This document shows, piece after piece, positions 1 to 9,209 of a DNA stretch of 64,000 nt. Positions within the stretch are counted from its first letter, which is position 1, and every line of letters starts with the position of its first letter. A program made the position numbers and the translations under genes. The notes under the pieces are model-generated. The model was not told the origin of the DNA and ran no database searches. It saw only the letters and a list, made by a program, of their open reading frames with translations. The stretch is taken from positions 1 to 64,000 of the forward strand of contig NZ_JAMDLI010000003.1 in NCBI RefSeq assembly GCF_023721815.1. The letters are read 5' to 3'. The DNA comes from Pleomorphomonas sp. JP5 (GTDB taxonomy: Bacteria; Pseudomonadota; Alphaproteobacteria; Rhizobiales; Pleomorphomonadaceae).

Positions 1-505
1 AAGGCTCCGCGCCGACGCCCGACACCGCCGTCCGTAAGGAAAAGACCAACGCCAGAAACGAACTCAGAACTGGATAATTCCTGGGGGCAACGTCATCAAG
101 AACCTTCATAGAGGGGGTGTTGCCCCGGTCCACGGTCGCGAAGATCGCAGCAAGGGATGTGTCTCGGACGGCAATCAGTTGCTCGACCGCCTCGCATATG
201 AGGCCAAGGCCGCGGTGTCGCGGCAGGAGCCAGTAGCCAAGCTCGGCAACCGGGCGTCCGACAAGCCCTATGACACCCATGAACTCGTCCGACTCCCTTG
301 ACGTTATGGCGTAGGCCTGAGGCGGGGTCGTCCGTGCGTTCTCGGAAATGAAGCTCGTGGCATCCTCAAGGCGATAGGGAAAAGGCACCGTGGGCAGCCA
401 CTGCGCGGTGTTCCAGTCGTTCATGGCCTCAACAAGCTTCGGTGCGTCCTTCATGTCGAGGGCGCGCAGGCGAACACGGGAGGTATCTATGGCATTCGAT
501 GACAT
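1..505 (-). CDS. GNAT N-acetyltransferase, RimJ/RimL-like (C-terminus cut by window edge)
   Basis: The frame is open from an ATG at 505 to the window edge, so about 168 N-terminal residues are seen. GNAT enzymes transfer acetyl groups from acetyl-CoA to amines, often ribosomal-protein N-termini in the RimJ/RimL branch. The N-terminal VRLRALDMKDAPKLVEAM strand-helix, the R-x-x-G-x-G acetyl-CoA loop (RHRGLG, residues 96-101) and the N-x-x-S-x-x-V-L helix (residues 129-136) support this. After that helix family members usually continue with G-F; here the frame reads APRNYPVL instead, so a frameshift or a divergent C-terminus is possible. The substrate is unknown. Confidence 0.75.
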   Translation of the reverse strand, partial: MSSNAIDTSRVRLRALDMKDAPKLVEAMNDWNTAQWLPTVPFPYRLEDATSFISENARTTPPQAYAITSRESDEFMGVIGLVGRPVAELGYWLLPRHRGLGLICEAVEQLIAVRDTSLAAIFATVDRGNTPSMKVLDDVAPRNYPVLSSFLALVFSLRTAVSGVGAEP

Positions 506-552
506 TCCCCTTGCCTCTTCTCGTTGGTAGCGGCAGCGCATCCGCCCGTGTG

Positions 553-906
553 TCACTCCGGCCGCGACCAGACGTAGGCGCCGATGAGCACGAAGACCGC
601 GGCAACGATTACCAGGAGCAGCAAGCCGGGCTCGCTGCCTTTGTAGAAGGCATAGAAACCGAGCGCCATGCCGATCGTCGACAGAAGCTTGCCCGATCGC
701 GGGATGGCGCCTCGCTCGCGCCACGCGGAGAGAAGCGGGCCGAACCGGCGATGCGACAGCAACCACGCTTCGAGCCGAGGCGACGAGCGCGCAAAGCAAG
801 CGGCGGCAATCAGGAGAAAGGGCGTTGTCGGCAGAAGCGGAAGCACTGCGCCAATCGCGCCGATGACCACCATCAGGCAGCCGATGATCATGTAGGCTTG
901 GCGCAT
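553..906 (-). CDS. ybaN: DUF454 (YbaN) inner-membrane protein
   Basis: A 117-residue protein with two to three hydrophobic segments and the family signature LPTTPF followed by CFARSSPR-x(2)-AWL. DUF454/YbaN proteins are small inner-membrane proteins of unknown function. I chose the ATG at 906 because the protein then begins MRQAYMIIG, in register with the E. coli YbaN N-terminus; the frame could start 24 residues earlier (978), but that extension is arginine-rich and unlike the family. It stands alone, between the acetyltransferase and bioY. Confidence 0.75.
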   Translation of the reverse strand: MRQAYMIIGCLMVVIGAIGAVLPLLPTTPFLLIAAACFARSSPRLEAWLLSHRRFGPLLSAWRERGAIPRSGKLLSTIGMALGFYAFYKGSEPGLLLLVIVAAVFVLIGAYVWSRPE

Positions 907-1206
907 ACCCCAACCGTTTCGTCGCGGCAAGCGAGGGCCCCCCGTCGCCGCGACGAAGACTATGCGAGACGTTCGCAACGGACAACTGCCAGCGAGCGGT
1001 CGCTTCGGTTGCCGGCGGCAGGGGCGTCCCGAATAGCCTTCGGTGGAGACTTTTGCATGTATACGTAATATCTCGTATAGTTTGGATCGTCGTCATCTTG
1101 ACGCCGCACCGGCTTGATGTTTTTGTCCGCGGGAAAGCTGTCGCGATCGCAGGCCGCCATGTCGTGATCGACCGGGCCGCGACGCAACGCCGGAAAGGAC
1201 CGAGAC

Positions 1207-1785
1207 TTGATCACTCTGAACCAGCCGTCCACCGCCTTCACCCGTTCGCTCGCCAGCTCCAGCCGCGCCGTCAAGGTGACGGCGGTCGTGTTCGGCTCGC
1301 TGCTGATCGCCGCCGCGTCTCAGATCGAGGTGCCGTTCTTCCCGGTGCCGATGACCATGCAGACGTTCGCCGTGCTGCTGGTTGGCCTGCTGTTCGGCGC
1401 CCGCCTCGGCGCTGCCGCCGTTGTCACCTATCTTGCCGAAGCGGCCATCGGGCTGCCTGTGCTGTCGGGTGGTGGATCGCTGGCGATGCTCCTCGTCAAG
1501 CCGGCCACCGCCGGATATCTCGTCGGCTTCGTCGGCGCCGCCTTTGTTGCCGGCCTGATCGTCGAGCGGACCGCCGGTCGGCTTTGGGGCGTGGTCGCGG
1601 CAGCCGTTGCCGGCGAAGTGGTTCTGATGACGCTTGGCGTGGCCTTCCTGGCCTGGCTGATTGGAGCCGAGAACGCGGTCACCTATGGCTTCGTGCCGTT
1701 CATCCTCGGCGATCTGCTGAAGATCGTGCTGGCCGTGGCTGTTGCCCGAGGCGTCGGTCGACTGTCGCTTCCGGCTGCGCTCTGA
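1207..1785 (+). CDS. bioY: BioY, biotin ECF transporter substrate-binding subunit
   Basis: A 192-residue, strongly hydrophobic protein with about six membrane segments. BioY is the S component that binds biotin and imports it, alone or with the energy-coupling module EcfAA'T. The family landmarks PFFPVPMTMQTFAVLL near residue 42 and the GLPVLSGG loop are present. The start is a TTG: a good ribosome site (AAAGGA, 1195-1200) sits 7-8 bases upstream and the next ATG is about 48 residues in, inside the conserved region. No ATPase or T-component gene is adjacent, so it is an orphan S component here. A strong terminator follows. Confidence 0.88.
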   Translation: MITLNQPSTAFTRSLASSSRAVKVTAVVFGSLLIAAASQIEVPFFPVPMTMQTFAVLLVGLLFGARLGAAAVVTYLAEAAIGLPVLSGGGSLAMLLVKPATAGYLVGFVGAAFVAGLIVERTAGRLWGVVAAAVAGEVVLMTLGVAFLAWLIGAENAVTYGFVPFILGDLLKIVLAVAVARGVGRLSLPAAL

Positions 1786-1812
1786 ACATCGCTTTCCTGA
1801 AATAACCTTCCA

Positions 1813-1846
1813 GACGGCCGCCTGGTTTTCCGGCGGCCGTCGTTTT
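1813..1846 (+). terminator. Rho-independent terminator after bioY
   Basis: Perfect 10-bp stem (GACGGCCGCC at 1813-1822 with GGCGGCCGTC at 1832-1841), 9-base loop, then GTTTTA. Confidence 0.85.
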
Positions 1847-1952
1847 ATGTGAATACCGCGCTTTTCTGCGTCGAGATTCAGCCTTTGGAAACGATCGTCT
1901 CTCAGACTACGAACCTGCGGGGGCGGCTGCGACCATTCTGTCGAGCCGGGGA

Positions 1953-4214
1953 GTGTCGAGGGCGATGATCAGATCGGGCGCAATCGAGAAGAGGCGGCTG
2001 CGCGAGCTCTATCGCTACCGCATTCTGGATACGCCTCCCGAACCCGAGTTCGATGGCCTCTGCGATCTTGCCCGCAACTTGCTGGGCGCCGAGGCGGCCG
2101 TCATCACTTTCCAGGACTCCGATCGTTCGTGGTGCAAGGCCCACGCTGGGCGGCATGTGCCGACGCTGCCGCGCATGGCATCGGTCAGCGAGCAGGCGGT
2201 CATTTCCGGCAAGGCGGTTGTCTTCGAGGATCTCGCCAACGAACCGTTGTTTCGCGACCATCCCCTGGTGCAGGGCGAGAATGGCATGCGTGCCGCCGTC
2301 GGCGTGCCCATCGAGGTCAAGAAGGGGCTTTGCGTCGGCGCCGTCGTGGCGATGTTCGACAAGCCTCGCAAGGTGGCCAGCGCAGATATCGAGAATCTGC
2401 GGCACCTCATGCGTGCCATCGTCGATCGGCTGCATCTCCGCCGCATTCGCATAGAGCGCGAGGTCGACCATATTGCCCGCGCCAAAAAGGATGCCGAGAT
2501 TGCCGCTCAGAAGTGGGAAATCGGCAAACAGCGGCGCCTTCTGGAGCAGACGGCTCGTCTCGCCCGCATCGGCGGCTGGGAGTATGAGGTCGGCGCAGAC
2601 CGCATGATCTGGTCGGCGGAGATCTATCGTCTGCTGGAACTTGACGAGGCGGGCGCGCCGCCTGACCTGACGACGCTGCTGGGGTACTGCCAGGAGGAAG
2701 CCGCCGGTGAAGTGCGACGGCTGATCGTCCGCGTACTGACGCGGGGGGAGTCCTTCGAGACGGAAATACCGCTGATCACCGAGTCCGGCCGGCGACGCTG
2801 GGCGCGCTGCGTTTGCGAAGCGGAAGTCCAGCGGGGCAAGGTCGTTCGGCTCCTTGGTACGGTGCAGGACACGACGCTGCAGCGGGCGACCGAGGAAGAG
2901 GTCAACTTCATCGCCACGCACGACATGGTGACGGGGCTTCTCAATCGCGCCGTGTTCCAGGAGCGGCTCGACCGTGCGTTGACGTTCCGGGCGCCCGTTC
3001 GCACCGTTGGCCTCTATCTGATCGACGTCGACCACTTCAAGTCGGTCAACGACACGCTTGGCCACCATGCCGGCGACGTGCTGCTCGCAGAGGTGGGACG
3101 ACGGCTGCGCGAGGCGGTCGGCGAACTTGGTATTGTTGCCCGGCTCGGCGGCGACGAGTTCGCGCTGATGATGCCGGACTGCGGCGGCGAGAGCGAGCTG
3201 GTCGCCATCGGCGAGCAGATGATGCGCGGCCTGCAGGAGCCGATCGCCTACGAGGCGGAATCGATCCCGGTGACCATTTCCGTCGGCATCGCACGCGCGC
3301 CTTCGGGCACGCCCGCCGATCAGTTGTTCAAGGATGCCGACATCGCCCTCTACGAGGCCAAGGGCGAGGGGCGAAACCGTTTCGTTCTGTTCGACCGGGC
3401 GATGCGCGAGGCGATCGAGCTGCGCCACTCAATCCTGAGGGCGATCCGCCAGGCCATCGACAGGGGCGACCTGCGCCTCCATTACCAGCCCAAATACTCG
3501 CTTCGCACGGGCGTGCTGGCCGGGTTCGAGGCTTTGCTGCGCTGGCACCGGCCGGACGGCTTCATCGCCAGCCCCGGTTTCTTCGGGATTGCTCTCGACG
3601 ACCCGCAACTCGGCCTCGCCATCGGCGACATGGTCATTCGCGAAGCGGTGCGCCAGGCCGCCGACTGGCGCGCGCGTGGCATCATCTTCGATCACGTGGC
3701 GATCAACGTCGCCACGCCGCAGTTCCGGCGGGGCGATCTCTGTGACTGCCTTACCGCCGCGCTCGAGGAGTTCGACGTGCCGCCGACGGCCCTGATGGTC
3801 GAGGTGACTGAGAACGTGCTGCTGTCCAAGGTGGCCGACGAAGTGCAGACGACGCTGTCGCAGCTGGCCGGCAAGGGCATCAAGATCGCCCTCGACGATT
3901 TCGGGACCGGCTATGCCTCGCTGAGCCACCTGAAAGACTTTCCGGTCGACCTACTGAAGATCGACCGCTCCTTCGTGGCGACGCTTACCGAGGAACGCGA
4001 GAGTCGTTCCATCGTGCGCGGCATTACCGCGCTTGCCCACGACCTTGGCATACCGGTCATCGCGGAAGGCGTAGAGACCTCCGCCCAGCGCGACATGCTC
4101 AGGCATTTCGGCGTCGATTTCGGCCAGGGCTATTTGTTCGCGCGCGCCATGTTGCCGGCGCAGATCGAGGCGACGGGGCTGGTCAGCCGGGTGGCGGCCC
4201 AAGTGCGCGCCTGA
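1953..4214 (+). CDS. GAF-PAS-GGDEF-EAL cyclic-di-GMP signalling protein
   Basis: A soluble 753-residue protein that makes and/or degrades the second messenger c-di-GMP. In order: a GAF domain (about 15-170), a PAS domain (about 205-315), GGDEF (about 325-485, intact GGDEF near 400) and EAL (about 505-745, with FEALLRW near 524, DDFGTGYASL, KIDRSF and AEGVET). Both catalytic signatures are intact, so either activity is possible. The position of the RxxD product-inhibition site, five residues before GGDEF, reads GELG, so that feedback site is missing. There is no membrane segment or signal peptide; input must come through GAF/PAS. The start is a GTG at 1953 or the ATG at 1965; neither has an ideal ribosome site. 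Confidence 0.9.
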   Translation: MSRAMIRSGAIEKRRLRELYRYRILDTPPEPEFDGLCDLARNLLGAEAAVITFQDSDRSWCKAHAGRHVPTLPRMASVSEQAVISGKAVVFEDLANEPLFRDHPLVQGENGMRAAVGVPIEVKKGLCVGAVVAMFDKPRKVASADIENLRHLMRAIVDRLHLRRIRIEREVDHIARAKKDAEIAAQKWEIGKQRRLLEQTARLARIGGWEYEVGADRMIWSAEIYRLLELDEAGAPPDLTTLLGYCQEEAAGEVRRLIVRVLTRGESFETEIPLITESGRRRWARCVCEAEVQRGKVVRLLGTVQDTTLQRATEEEVNFIATHDMVTGLLNRAVFQERLDRALTFRAPVRTVGLYLIDVDHFKSVNDTLGHHAGDVLLAEVGRRLREAVGELGIVARLGGDEFALMMPDCGGESELVAIGEQMMRGLQEPIAYEAESIPVTISVGIARAPSGTPADQLFKDADIALYEAKGEGRNRFVLFDRAMREAIELRHSILRAIRQAIDRGDLRLHYQPKYSLRTGVLAGFEALLRWHRPDGFIASPGFFGIALDDPQLGLAIGDMVIREAVRQAADWRARGIIFDHVAINVATPQFRRGDLCDCLTAALEEFDVPPTALMVEVTENVLLSKVADEVQTTLSQLAGKGIKIALDDFGTGYASLSHLKDFPVDLLKIDRSFVATLTEERESRSIVRGITALAHDLGIPVIAEGVETSAQRDMLRHFGVDFGQGYLFARAMLPAQIEATGLVSRVAAQVRA

Positions 4215-4262
4215 CAAAAAACGTCGCCGACCGGGACGATCCGATCGGCGGCACTGTTTTTC
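4215..4262. terminator. Bidirectional terminator between the GGDEF-EAL gene and eda
   Basis: Nine-base arms with one mismatch (4226-4234 and 4241-4249), flanked by an A-run on the left and a T-run on the right, between two convergent genes. Confidence 0.7.
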
Positions 4263-4278
4263 GGACTCGGTGCGGCTG

Positions 4279-4911
4279 TCAGGCGGCGATCGCCGCCGCT
4301 TCCCTTGCCAGCTTTTCGATGCGGGCCCAGTCGCCGGCCTTGACGGCATCGGCCGGCGCCACCCAGGAGCCGCCGACGCAAACGACGTTCTTCAGCATGA
4401 GATAGTCGGCCGCGTTGTCGAGGCTGACGCCGCCGGTCGGGCAGAACACCATTTCGCCGAGCGGGGAGGCGAGCGCCTGCAGATACTTCGGCCCGCCGGC
4501 CGGACCGGCCGGGAAGAACTTGACGACCCGGTAGCCCTTGTCGCGGGCCACCATCGCCTCGGAGGCCGTGGCGACGCCGGGCAGCAGCGGAACATTGAGC
4601 TCAATCGCCGCGTCGAGCAGGTCCGGCGTGGCGCCGGGGCTGACCAGGAACTTGGCACCAGCTTCGACGGCCGCCTTGGCCTGGGCGCGATCGAGCACGG
4701 TGCCGGCTCCGACCACGCCGCCTTCGATCTGGCTCATCGCCCGGATGGCGTCCAGCGCCGCAGGCGTCCGCAGGGTCACTTCAAGCGCCGGCAGGCCGCC
4801 CTTGACCAGCGCGGTGCCGAGCGGCACGGCGTCTTCCAGGCGGTCGATGATCAGCACCGGAACCACCGGCGCACGGCGGAGGACGGCGAGAAGGGCGGGG
4901 GTGTCGAACAT
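4279..4911 (-). CDS. eda: KDPG aldolase of the Entner-Doudoroff pathway
   Basis: A 210-residue 2-dehydro-3-deoxyphosphogluconate aldolase, splitting KDPG into pyruvate and glyceraldehyde 3-phosphate; the family is about 213 residues. The catalytic glutamate lies in EVTLRTPAAL (about residue 43) and the Schiff-base lysine in VVKFFPAG (about 130). The ATG at 4911 (MFDTPALL) has AAAGGA at the right distance; the in-frame extension to 5013 is cysteine-rich and unlike the family. A LacI-family gene lies just upstream on the same strand, which suggests sugar-acid regulation. edd is not in the window. Confidence 0.93.
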   Translation of the reverse strand: MFDTPALLAVLRRAPVVPVLIIDRLEDAVPLGTALVKGGLPALEVTLRTPAALDAIRAMSQIEGGVVGAGTVLDRAQAKAAVEAGAKFLVSPGATPDLLDAAIELNVPLLPGVATASEAMVARDKGYRVVKFFPAGPAGGPKYLQALASPLGEMVFCPTGGVSLDNAADYLMLKNVVCVGGSWVAPADAVKAGDWARIEKLAREAAAIAA

Positions 4912-5069
4912 GGCGGGTCCTTTGCATCGGCATTCGCTGGCGTGGCAACCTGTTCGCGCCTGACGGCATGAAAGCATCAGCTCGCACCAGCTGGTAGATG
5001 GTGGCAGGATCACCTACGACGCCGCGAGCATCCTACCATTCCACACTGGTATGGCAGAAAATGGCCGGA

Positions 5070-6104
5070 TCAGCCACTCGATTCCCGAATGACCAGATGC
5101 GGAGCTATGAGTTTATGCTCGAACGGCGGCTCGTCCCCGACGATCAGCGCGTAGATCGCGCGCGCCGCTTCCCGGCCGATCTCCTCGGAGCCGTTTTCGA
5201 CCGTCGTCAGGGCTGGCGCCCAGGTTTCGGAGCCGTCGACGTCGTCGTAGCCGGTAACGGCCATGTCGATGCCCGGACGAATGCCGAGGCGTGCGAAGCT
5301 GCTCATCAGGCCGAAGGCAAGGACGTCGTTGAAACAGACGACGGCGGAGGGGCGCGGCGAGTGACCCGCGATGATCTCAGCCGCCTTGCGGCCGTCGCCC
5401 TGGGTCATCAGTTCGGGGACGTCGAGCACCGGGGTCAGGCCGGCTTCGGTCATGGCCTCGCGGAAGCCGGCGTAACGGTCGCGGCCCGACGATGTGGAAC
5501 GCAGGCCGCCGACGAAGGCGATGTCCTTGTGGCCCTTGCCGATCAGGAGACGGGTGATCTCGTACATGCCGTGGCGGTCGTCGCCCCGTACGCTCGGGGC
5601 ATTGGCGCCGTCGACGTCGCGGCAGACCAGCGTCACCGGCGTGCCGGTGCGCATGATGGCCTCGATGTCGGCGACGGTGGTGCCGACCGACGGGCATAGC
5701 ACCAGACCGTCGGCGTTCTGCTGCTGCAGCACCTGGACGAAGTTACGCTGGCGCTCGATGCTGTCGCGATGATTGCAGATGAGGATGGTGAGGCCGTAGG
5801 TCTCGAGCTCGCTCTCGACGGCGCGGAACACCTCGGCGAAATAGGGGTTGAGCACGTCATGCACCACCACGCCGACGATGTCGGTGCGGGCGGTTCGCAG
5901 CGAGGCGGCTTGCCGATTGTAGATGTAGCCCATCTCGGCAGCCAGCGCCTGAACGCGCTTGCGCGTTTCGGCCGAGACGGCCGGGTTGTCGCGCAGCGCC
6001 AGGGAGACCGTCGCCGTCGAAACCTCCAGCTGCGCGGCGAGCTGGCTCAGCGTCACGCGGCGGCGGCGGAATCGGCGAAGGTCTTCCCGTTTGTTGGTGG
6101 TCAT
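5070..6104 (-). CDS. LacI-family transcriptional regulator
   Basis: A 344-residue repressor with an N-terminal LacI helix-turn-helix (VTLSQLAAQLEVSTATVSLAL, about residues 15-35), the hinge around NRQAASLRTART, and a periplasmic-binding-protein-like effector domain. The ATG at 6104 follows AGGA; a start at 6131 would add nine basic residues. The next gene on the strand is eda, so a role in gluconate, KDPG or uronate metabolism is plausible, but the ligand cannot be read from sequence. Its own promoter should lie in 6105-6206. Confidence 0.88.
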   Translation of the reverse strand: MTTNKREDLRRFRRRRVTLSQLAAQLEVSTATVSLALRDNPAVSAETRKRVQALAAEMGYIYNRQAASLRTARTDIVGVVVHDVLNPYFAEVFRAVESELETYGLTILICNHRDSIERQRNFVQVLQQQNADGLVLCPSVGTTVADIEAIMRTGTPVTLVCRDVDGANAPSVRGDDRHGMYEITRLLIGKGHKDIAFVGGLRSTSSGRDRYAGFREAMTEAGLTPVLDVPELMTQGDGRKAAEIIAGHSPRPSAVVCFNDVLAFGLMSSFARLGIRPGIDMAVTGYDDVDGSETWAPALTTVENGSEEIGREAARAIYALIVGDEPPFEHKLIAPHLVIRESSG

Positions 6105-6206
6105 CGAACGTCCTGTTTTCTGCCGTCTCAATCGATCACATGAAACATAAGGACGGGCGGCGTCAACTGAATTGCCTACGTACGGAACCGGCTGCCGGCG
6201 CTTCCC

Positions 6207-7145
6207 TCAGGAACGCGTCGCGGCCGCCATCTCGCGGGCGTGCACGACGCGCTCGCGGTGGAAGAGATAGAGCCCCGACGCGACGACGACGCCGGCTCCG
6301 ACGAGCGTCCAGATCGACGGCACGTCGGAAAAGACGAGATAGCCGGAAACGACCGTCCAGATGAGCTGGACATAGCCGTAGGGGGCGAGCGTGGCGGCCG
6401 TGGCGAAGCGATGGGCGGTCATCACCAGGAAGTGGCCAAAGCCGCCGGCGGCCCCCATGAAGATCAGGCCGGCCCAGACGAGGGGTGACGATGGCGTCTG
6501 CCAGACGACGAGAAGCGGGGGAATCAGCAAGAGGCTCGGCACCGCGGCGAGCGAGATCACCAGCGACCCGGTGTTGACGCGCGTGGCGAGGTGGCGCGTG
6601 ACGAGATTGTAGACCGCGCCGGACATCATCGACGTCAGCGCCAGCAGCATGGCCGGATGGAATGTGCCGAAACCTGGCTGGGTGATCAGCAGCACGCCGA
6701 GGAAGCCGACGGCAATGGCGCCGACACGGCGGATGCCGATCTTCTCATGCAGGAAGACCACCGACAGCAGGGTGATGACCATCGGCGACAGGAAGCCGAT
6801 GGAGGTCACTTCGGCGACCTGAAGGTAGTGCAGGGCGCTGAAGTTGGCGAGTGTCATGACCGTCAGGAGCAACGCCCTGAAGATCTGCAGCCCAGGGCGC
6901 TCGAAGCGCCAGGCGCCGGGCGAGGACAGCGGGTTCAGCACCGCCATCGCCATCAGAAGGTTGATGACGTAGCGGAACCAGGACACCTCGATCACCGGCA
7001 GATGGTAGCTCATCGCCTTGGCGGTCGTATCAAGGCAGGCGAAGACCATGGTCGACCCGAACAGCGGGATCAGAGCCTTGAGCGGCGCGCGGGTCGGGGG
7101 AACGATCGGCTTGGGCGAGGGCGCACTTGGCCCGGGAAAGGACAT
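6207..7145 (-). CDS. EamA-family (DMT) transporter
   Basis: A 312-residue protein with about ten membrane segments in two EamA repeats, typical of drug/metabolite transporters that export small metabolites. The proline-rich N-terminus (residues 1-20) precedes the first helix. The substrate is not predictable. It lies downstream of a MarR-family gene on the same strand, with a small inverted repeat (7214-7225) in the gap, so MarR control is a reasonable guess. A second EamA gene lies at 30354-31271. Confidence 0.85.
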   Translation of the reverse strand: MSFPGPSAPSPKPIVPPTRAPLKALIPLFGSTMVFACLDTTAKAMSYHLPVIEVSWFRYVINLLMAMAVLNPLSSPGAWRFERPGLQIFRALLLTVMTLANFSALHYLQVAEVTSIGFLSPMVITLLSVVFLHEKIGIRRVGAIAVGFLGVLLITQPGFGTFHPAMLLALTSMMSGAVYNLVTRHLATRVNTGSLVISLAAVPSLLLIPPLLVVWQTPSSPLVWAGLIFMGAAGGFGHFLVMTAHRFATAATLAPYGYVQLIWTVVSGYLVFSDVPSIWTLVGAGVVVASGLYLFHRERVVHAREMAAATRS

Positions 7146-7263
7146 CGACGATTTCGCTGGCAGGTAACGGGCTGGGCACCGGCGCGGAGACGCCGCCGGA
7201 TCGATTCAAAATCATACTAAAGTATTGTTCTGGCCGATGTAAGCCCGTTCGTTGAAGGCGCCG

Positions 7264-7800
7264 TCAGTCAGTGGCGCCTTCCTCTGCCTCCTCGCGCAGG
7301 ATCGGTGCGGCCGGCTTGGCGACGGTTTCGATCATCTCTTCGTCGTCATCGTCGGCATGGGCGGCGACGCCGGTTGGCAAGAGGTTCTTTTCGATCTGGC
7401 GCAACAGCTTCTTGAGGCGCTTCCGGTCCTTCTCGTCGAGGCCGGCCAGCGCTTCCTTCTCGACGCGCTTCCAGACGGCATCCACCGCGCCGGCCCGCTC
7501 GCGGCCGGCGTCGGTCAGGAACACACGGGCGAGGCGACCGTCCGCGCTGGAGGTCTGGCGGGTGAGCAGCCCCTGTGCGCCCAGGCGGGAGATCATCTTG
7601 GTGACGGTCGGCGGCTGGACCGCGAGCTCGGCGGCGAGTTCCGACATCGACTGGCCGTCGCGCTCGGCCAGCGCCTTCAGCACGGCCTCCTGGCCGGGAT
7701 GCAGCCCGATGCGGCCGAGGTGGACCGCGGCGCGGGTACGATGGACGCGAGCCGCCTGCACCAGGCGGTGAGTGACGCTCTTGCGATGGTTGAAGCTCAT
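7264..7800 (-). CDS. MarR-family transcriptional regulator
   Basis: A 178-residue winged-helix regulator: LGRIGLHPGQEAVLKAL, then ELAAELAVQPPTVTKMISRL (recognition helix, about 60-75) and the wing TRQTSSADGRLARVFLT. An acidic, alanine-rich C-terminal tail of about 30 residues is additional to the core domain. It is divergent from the CobW gene across 7801-7991 and lies upstream of the EamA exporter, a common MarR arrangement. The stop codon falls inside a perfect hairpin (arms GAAGGCGCC/GGCGCCTTC, about 7255-7280), which may slow 3' decay or terminate weakly. Confidence 0.87.
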   Translation of the reverse strand: MSFNHRKSVTHRLVQAARVHRTRAAVHLGRIGLHPGQEAVLKALAERDGQSMSELAAELAVQPPTVTKMISRLGAQGLLTRQTSSADGRLARVFLTDAGRERAGAVDAVWKRVEKEALAGLDEKDRKRLKKLLRQIEKNLLPTGVAAHADDDDEEMIETVAKPAAPILREEAEEGATD

Positions 7801-7991
7801 GCCCCTCGTCTCCGTCGTCGGCGCCGGCCGACGGGCCGTCGCTCTACACCTTTGAGTGATCCCCTTTTCACATGGAACTATGACACTTATTTAGGGGCCG
7901 AAGATTTTTCCATAAGCCGCCGTCCGCCTTTGTCGTGCGTCCGTCAGGAGGGCGTGCTAGGACAGCGGTCCTCTTATCCGTGGAGATGCGC

Positions 7992-9053
7992 ATGTCCGCT
8001 CCGGCCGCCACCCCGTCCATCCCCGTCACCGTTCTCACCGGCTACCTCGGCGCCGGCAAGACGACGTTGCTCAACCGTATCCTCACCGAGGACCATGGCA
8101 AGCGCTATGCCGTCATCGTCAACGAATTCGGCGAGATCGGCATCGACAACGACCTCGTGGTCGATACCGACGAGGAAGTGTTCGAGATGAACAACGGCTG
8201 CATCTGCTGCACCGTTCGCGGCGATCTGATCCGCGTCGTCGAGAATCTCGCCAAGCGGCGCGGCAGCTTCGACGCCATCCTGGTGGAGACCACCGGCATC
8301 GCCGACCCCGTCCCGGTCGCCCAGACCTTTTTCATGGACGAAGAGGTGAGGAAGTTCGCCCATCTCGACGCCGTCGTGACGCTGGTCGACGCCAAGTTCT
8401 TCCTCGACCGTCTCGGAGACGCGCCTGAGGCGGAGGACCAGGTGGCCTTCGCCGACGTCATCGTGCTCAACAAGACCGATCTCGTCACGCCGGAGGAGCT
8501 GCGCGAGGTTGAGAAGACGCTGCGTCAGCTCAACCCCTACGCCAGCATTCACAAGGCCACCCGCTCGGGCGTTGCGCTTGATGCCGTCCTCGACCGCGGT
8601 TCGTTCGACCTCGATCGCGTGCTGGAACTCGACCCGTCCTTCCTGGAGGCCGACGAGCACGATCACGACCATGTTTGCGGGCCGGACTGCGATCACGATC
8701 ACCACCACCATGATCACGACCACGATCATCACCATCATGGCCACGAGACGCACCATGACACCGAGGTCACATCGGTGTCGCTGAAGACCGGCGAACTCAA
8801 CCCCGACAAGATCCTGCCGTGGATCTCGGAAATCACCCAGGCGCAAGGTCCCAACATCCTGCGCCTCAAGGGCATCCTGGCCTTCCCCAACGAGCCCAAG
8901 CGCTACGTGGTGCAGGGCGTGCACATGATCGTCGAAGGTGATCTGCAGCGCGATTGGAAGCCCGGCGAAGCCCGCGAGAGCCGCCTGGTGTTCATTGGCC
9001 GCAAGCTCGATCATGCCGAGCTGGAAGCCGGCTTCAAGGCCGCTGCTGCTTGA
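7992..9053 (+). CDS. CobW/COG0523 GTPase, putative metal chaperone
   Basis: A 353-residue G3E GTPase. The Walker A motif [11 protein letters not shown] is at about residues 16-26, the metal-binding CxCC motif (CICC) near 73-76, and NKTD gives guanine specificity. Between the GTPase and the CobW C-terminal domain sits a histidine/aspartate-rich segment (about residues 220-255) likely to bind Zn2+ or another divalent metal. COG0523 proteins hand metals to client enzymes; zinc is the commonest in this subgroup, cobalt the alternative. GGAG six bases before ATG 7992 decides the start. I see no convincing Zur operator upstream. The next gene on the strand is a WD40 protein. Confidence 0.9.
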   Translation: MSAPAATPSIPVTVLTGYLGAGKTTLLNRILTEDHGKRYAVIVNEFGEIGIDNDLVVDTDEEVFEMNNGCICCTVRGDLIRVVENLAKRRGSFDAILVETTGIADPVPVAQTFFMDEEVRKFAHLDAVVTLVDAKFFLDRLGDAPEAEDQVAFADVIVLNKTDLVTPEELREVEKTLRQLNPYASIHKATRSGVALDAVLDRGSFDLDRVLELDPSFLEADEHDHDHVCGPDCDHDHHHHDHDHDHHHHGHETHHDTEVTSVSLKTGELNPDKILPWISEITQAQGPNILRLKGILAFPNEPKRYVVQGVHMIVEGDLQRDWKPGEARESRLVFIGRKLDHAELEAGFKAAAA

Positions 9054-9069
9054 TCCAGCCTCAAGCGCC

Positions 9070-9191
9070 GGCGGCGACATCCGTCGCCTTGGCTTCCGCT
9101 TCGCTTTGCGCCTGACGGGGCGATGCTCGCCACGTCAGGCTCGCTTCGCGCGGCGCCGCTTGGCGCCGGAAGCCGCTTAGCGGCTTCTGGT
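9070..9191. repeat. GC-rich palindromic repeat, copy A
   Basis: Shares CTTGGCGCCGGAAGCCG and GCGGCTTCTGGT with copy B. It ends in a perfect 8-bp hairpin (GAAGCCGC 9169-9176, GCGGCTTC 9180-9187) and carries an extra CTGACG...CGTCAG hairpin in the middle. Confidence 0.75.
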
Positions 9192-9209
9192 CTATCTGCC
9201 TCAGTCGCC

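Noticed and set aside
1060-1206. BioR operator before bioY
   Set aside because: TATACGTAATATCTCGTATAG is AT-rich but does not fit the TTATnnATAA-type palindrome.
7801-7991. Zur operator before the CobW gene
   Set aside because: I looked for an AT-rich palindrome like those of alphaproteobacterial Zur and found none.
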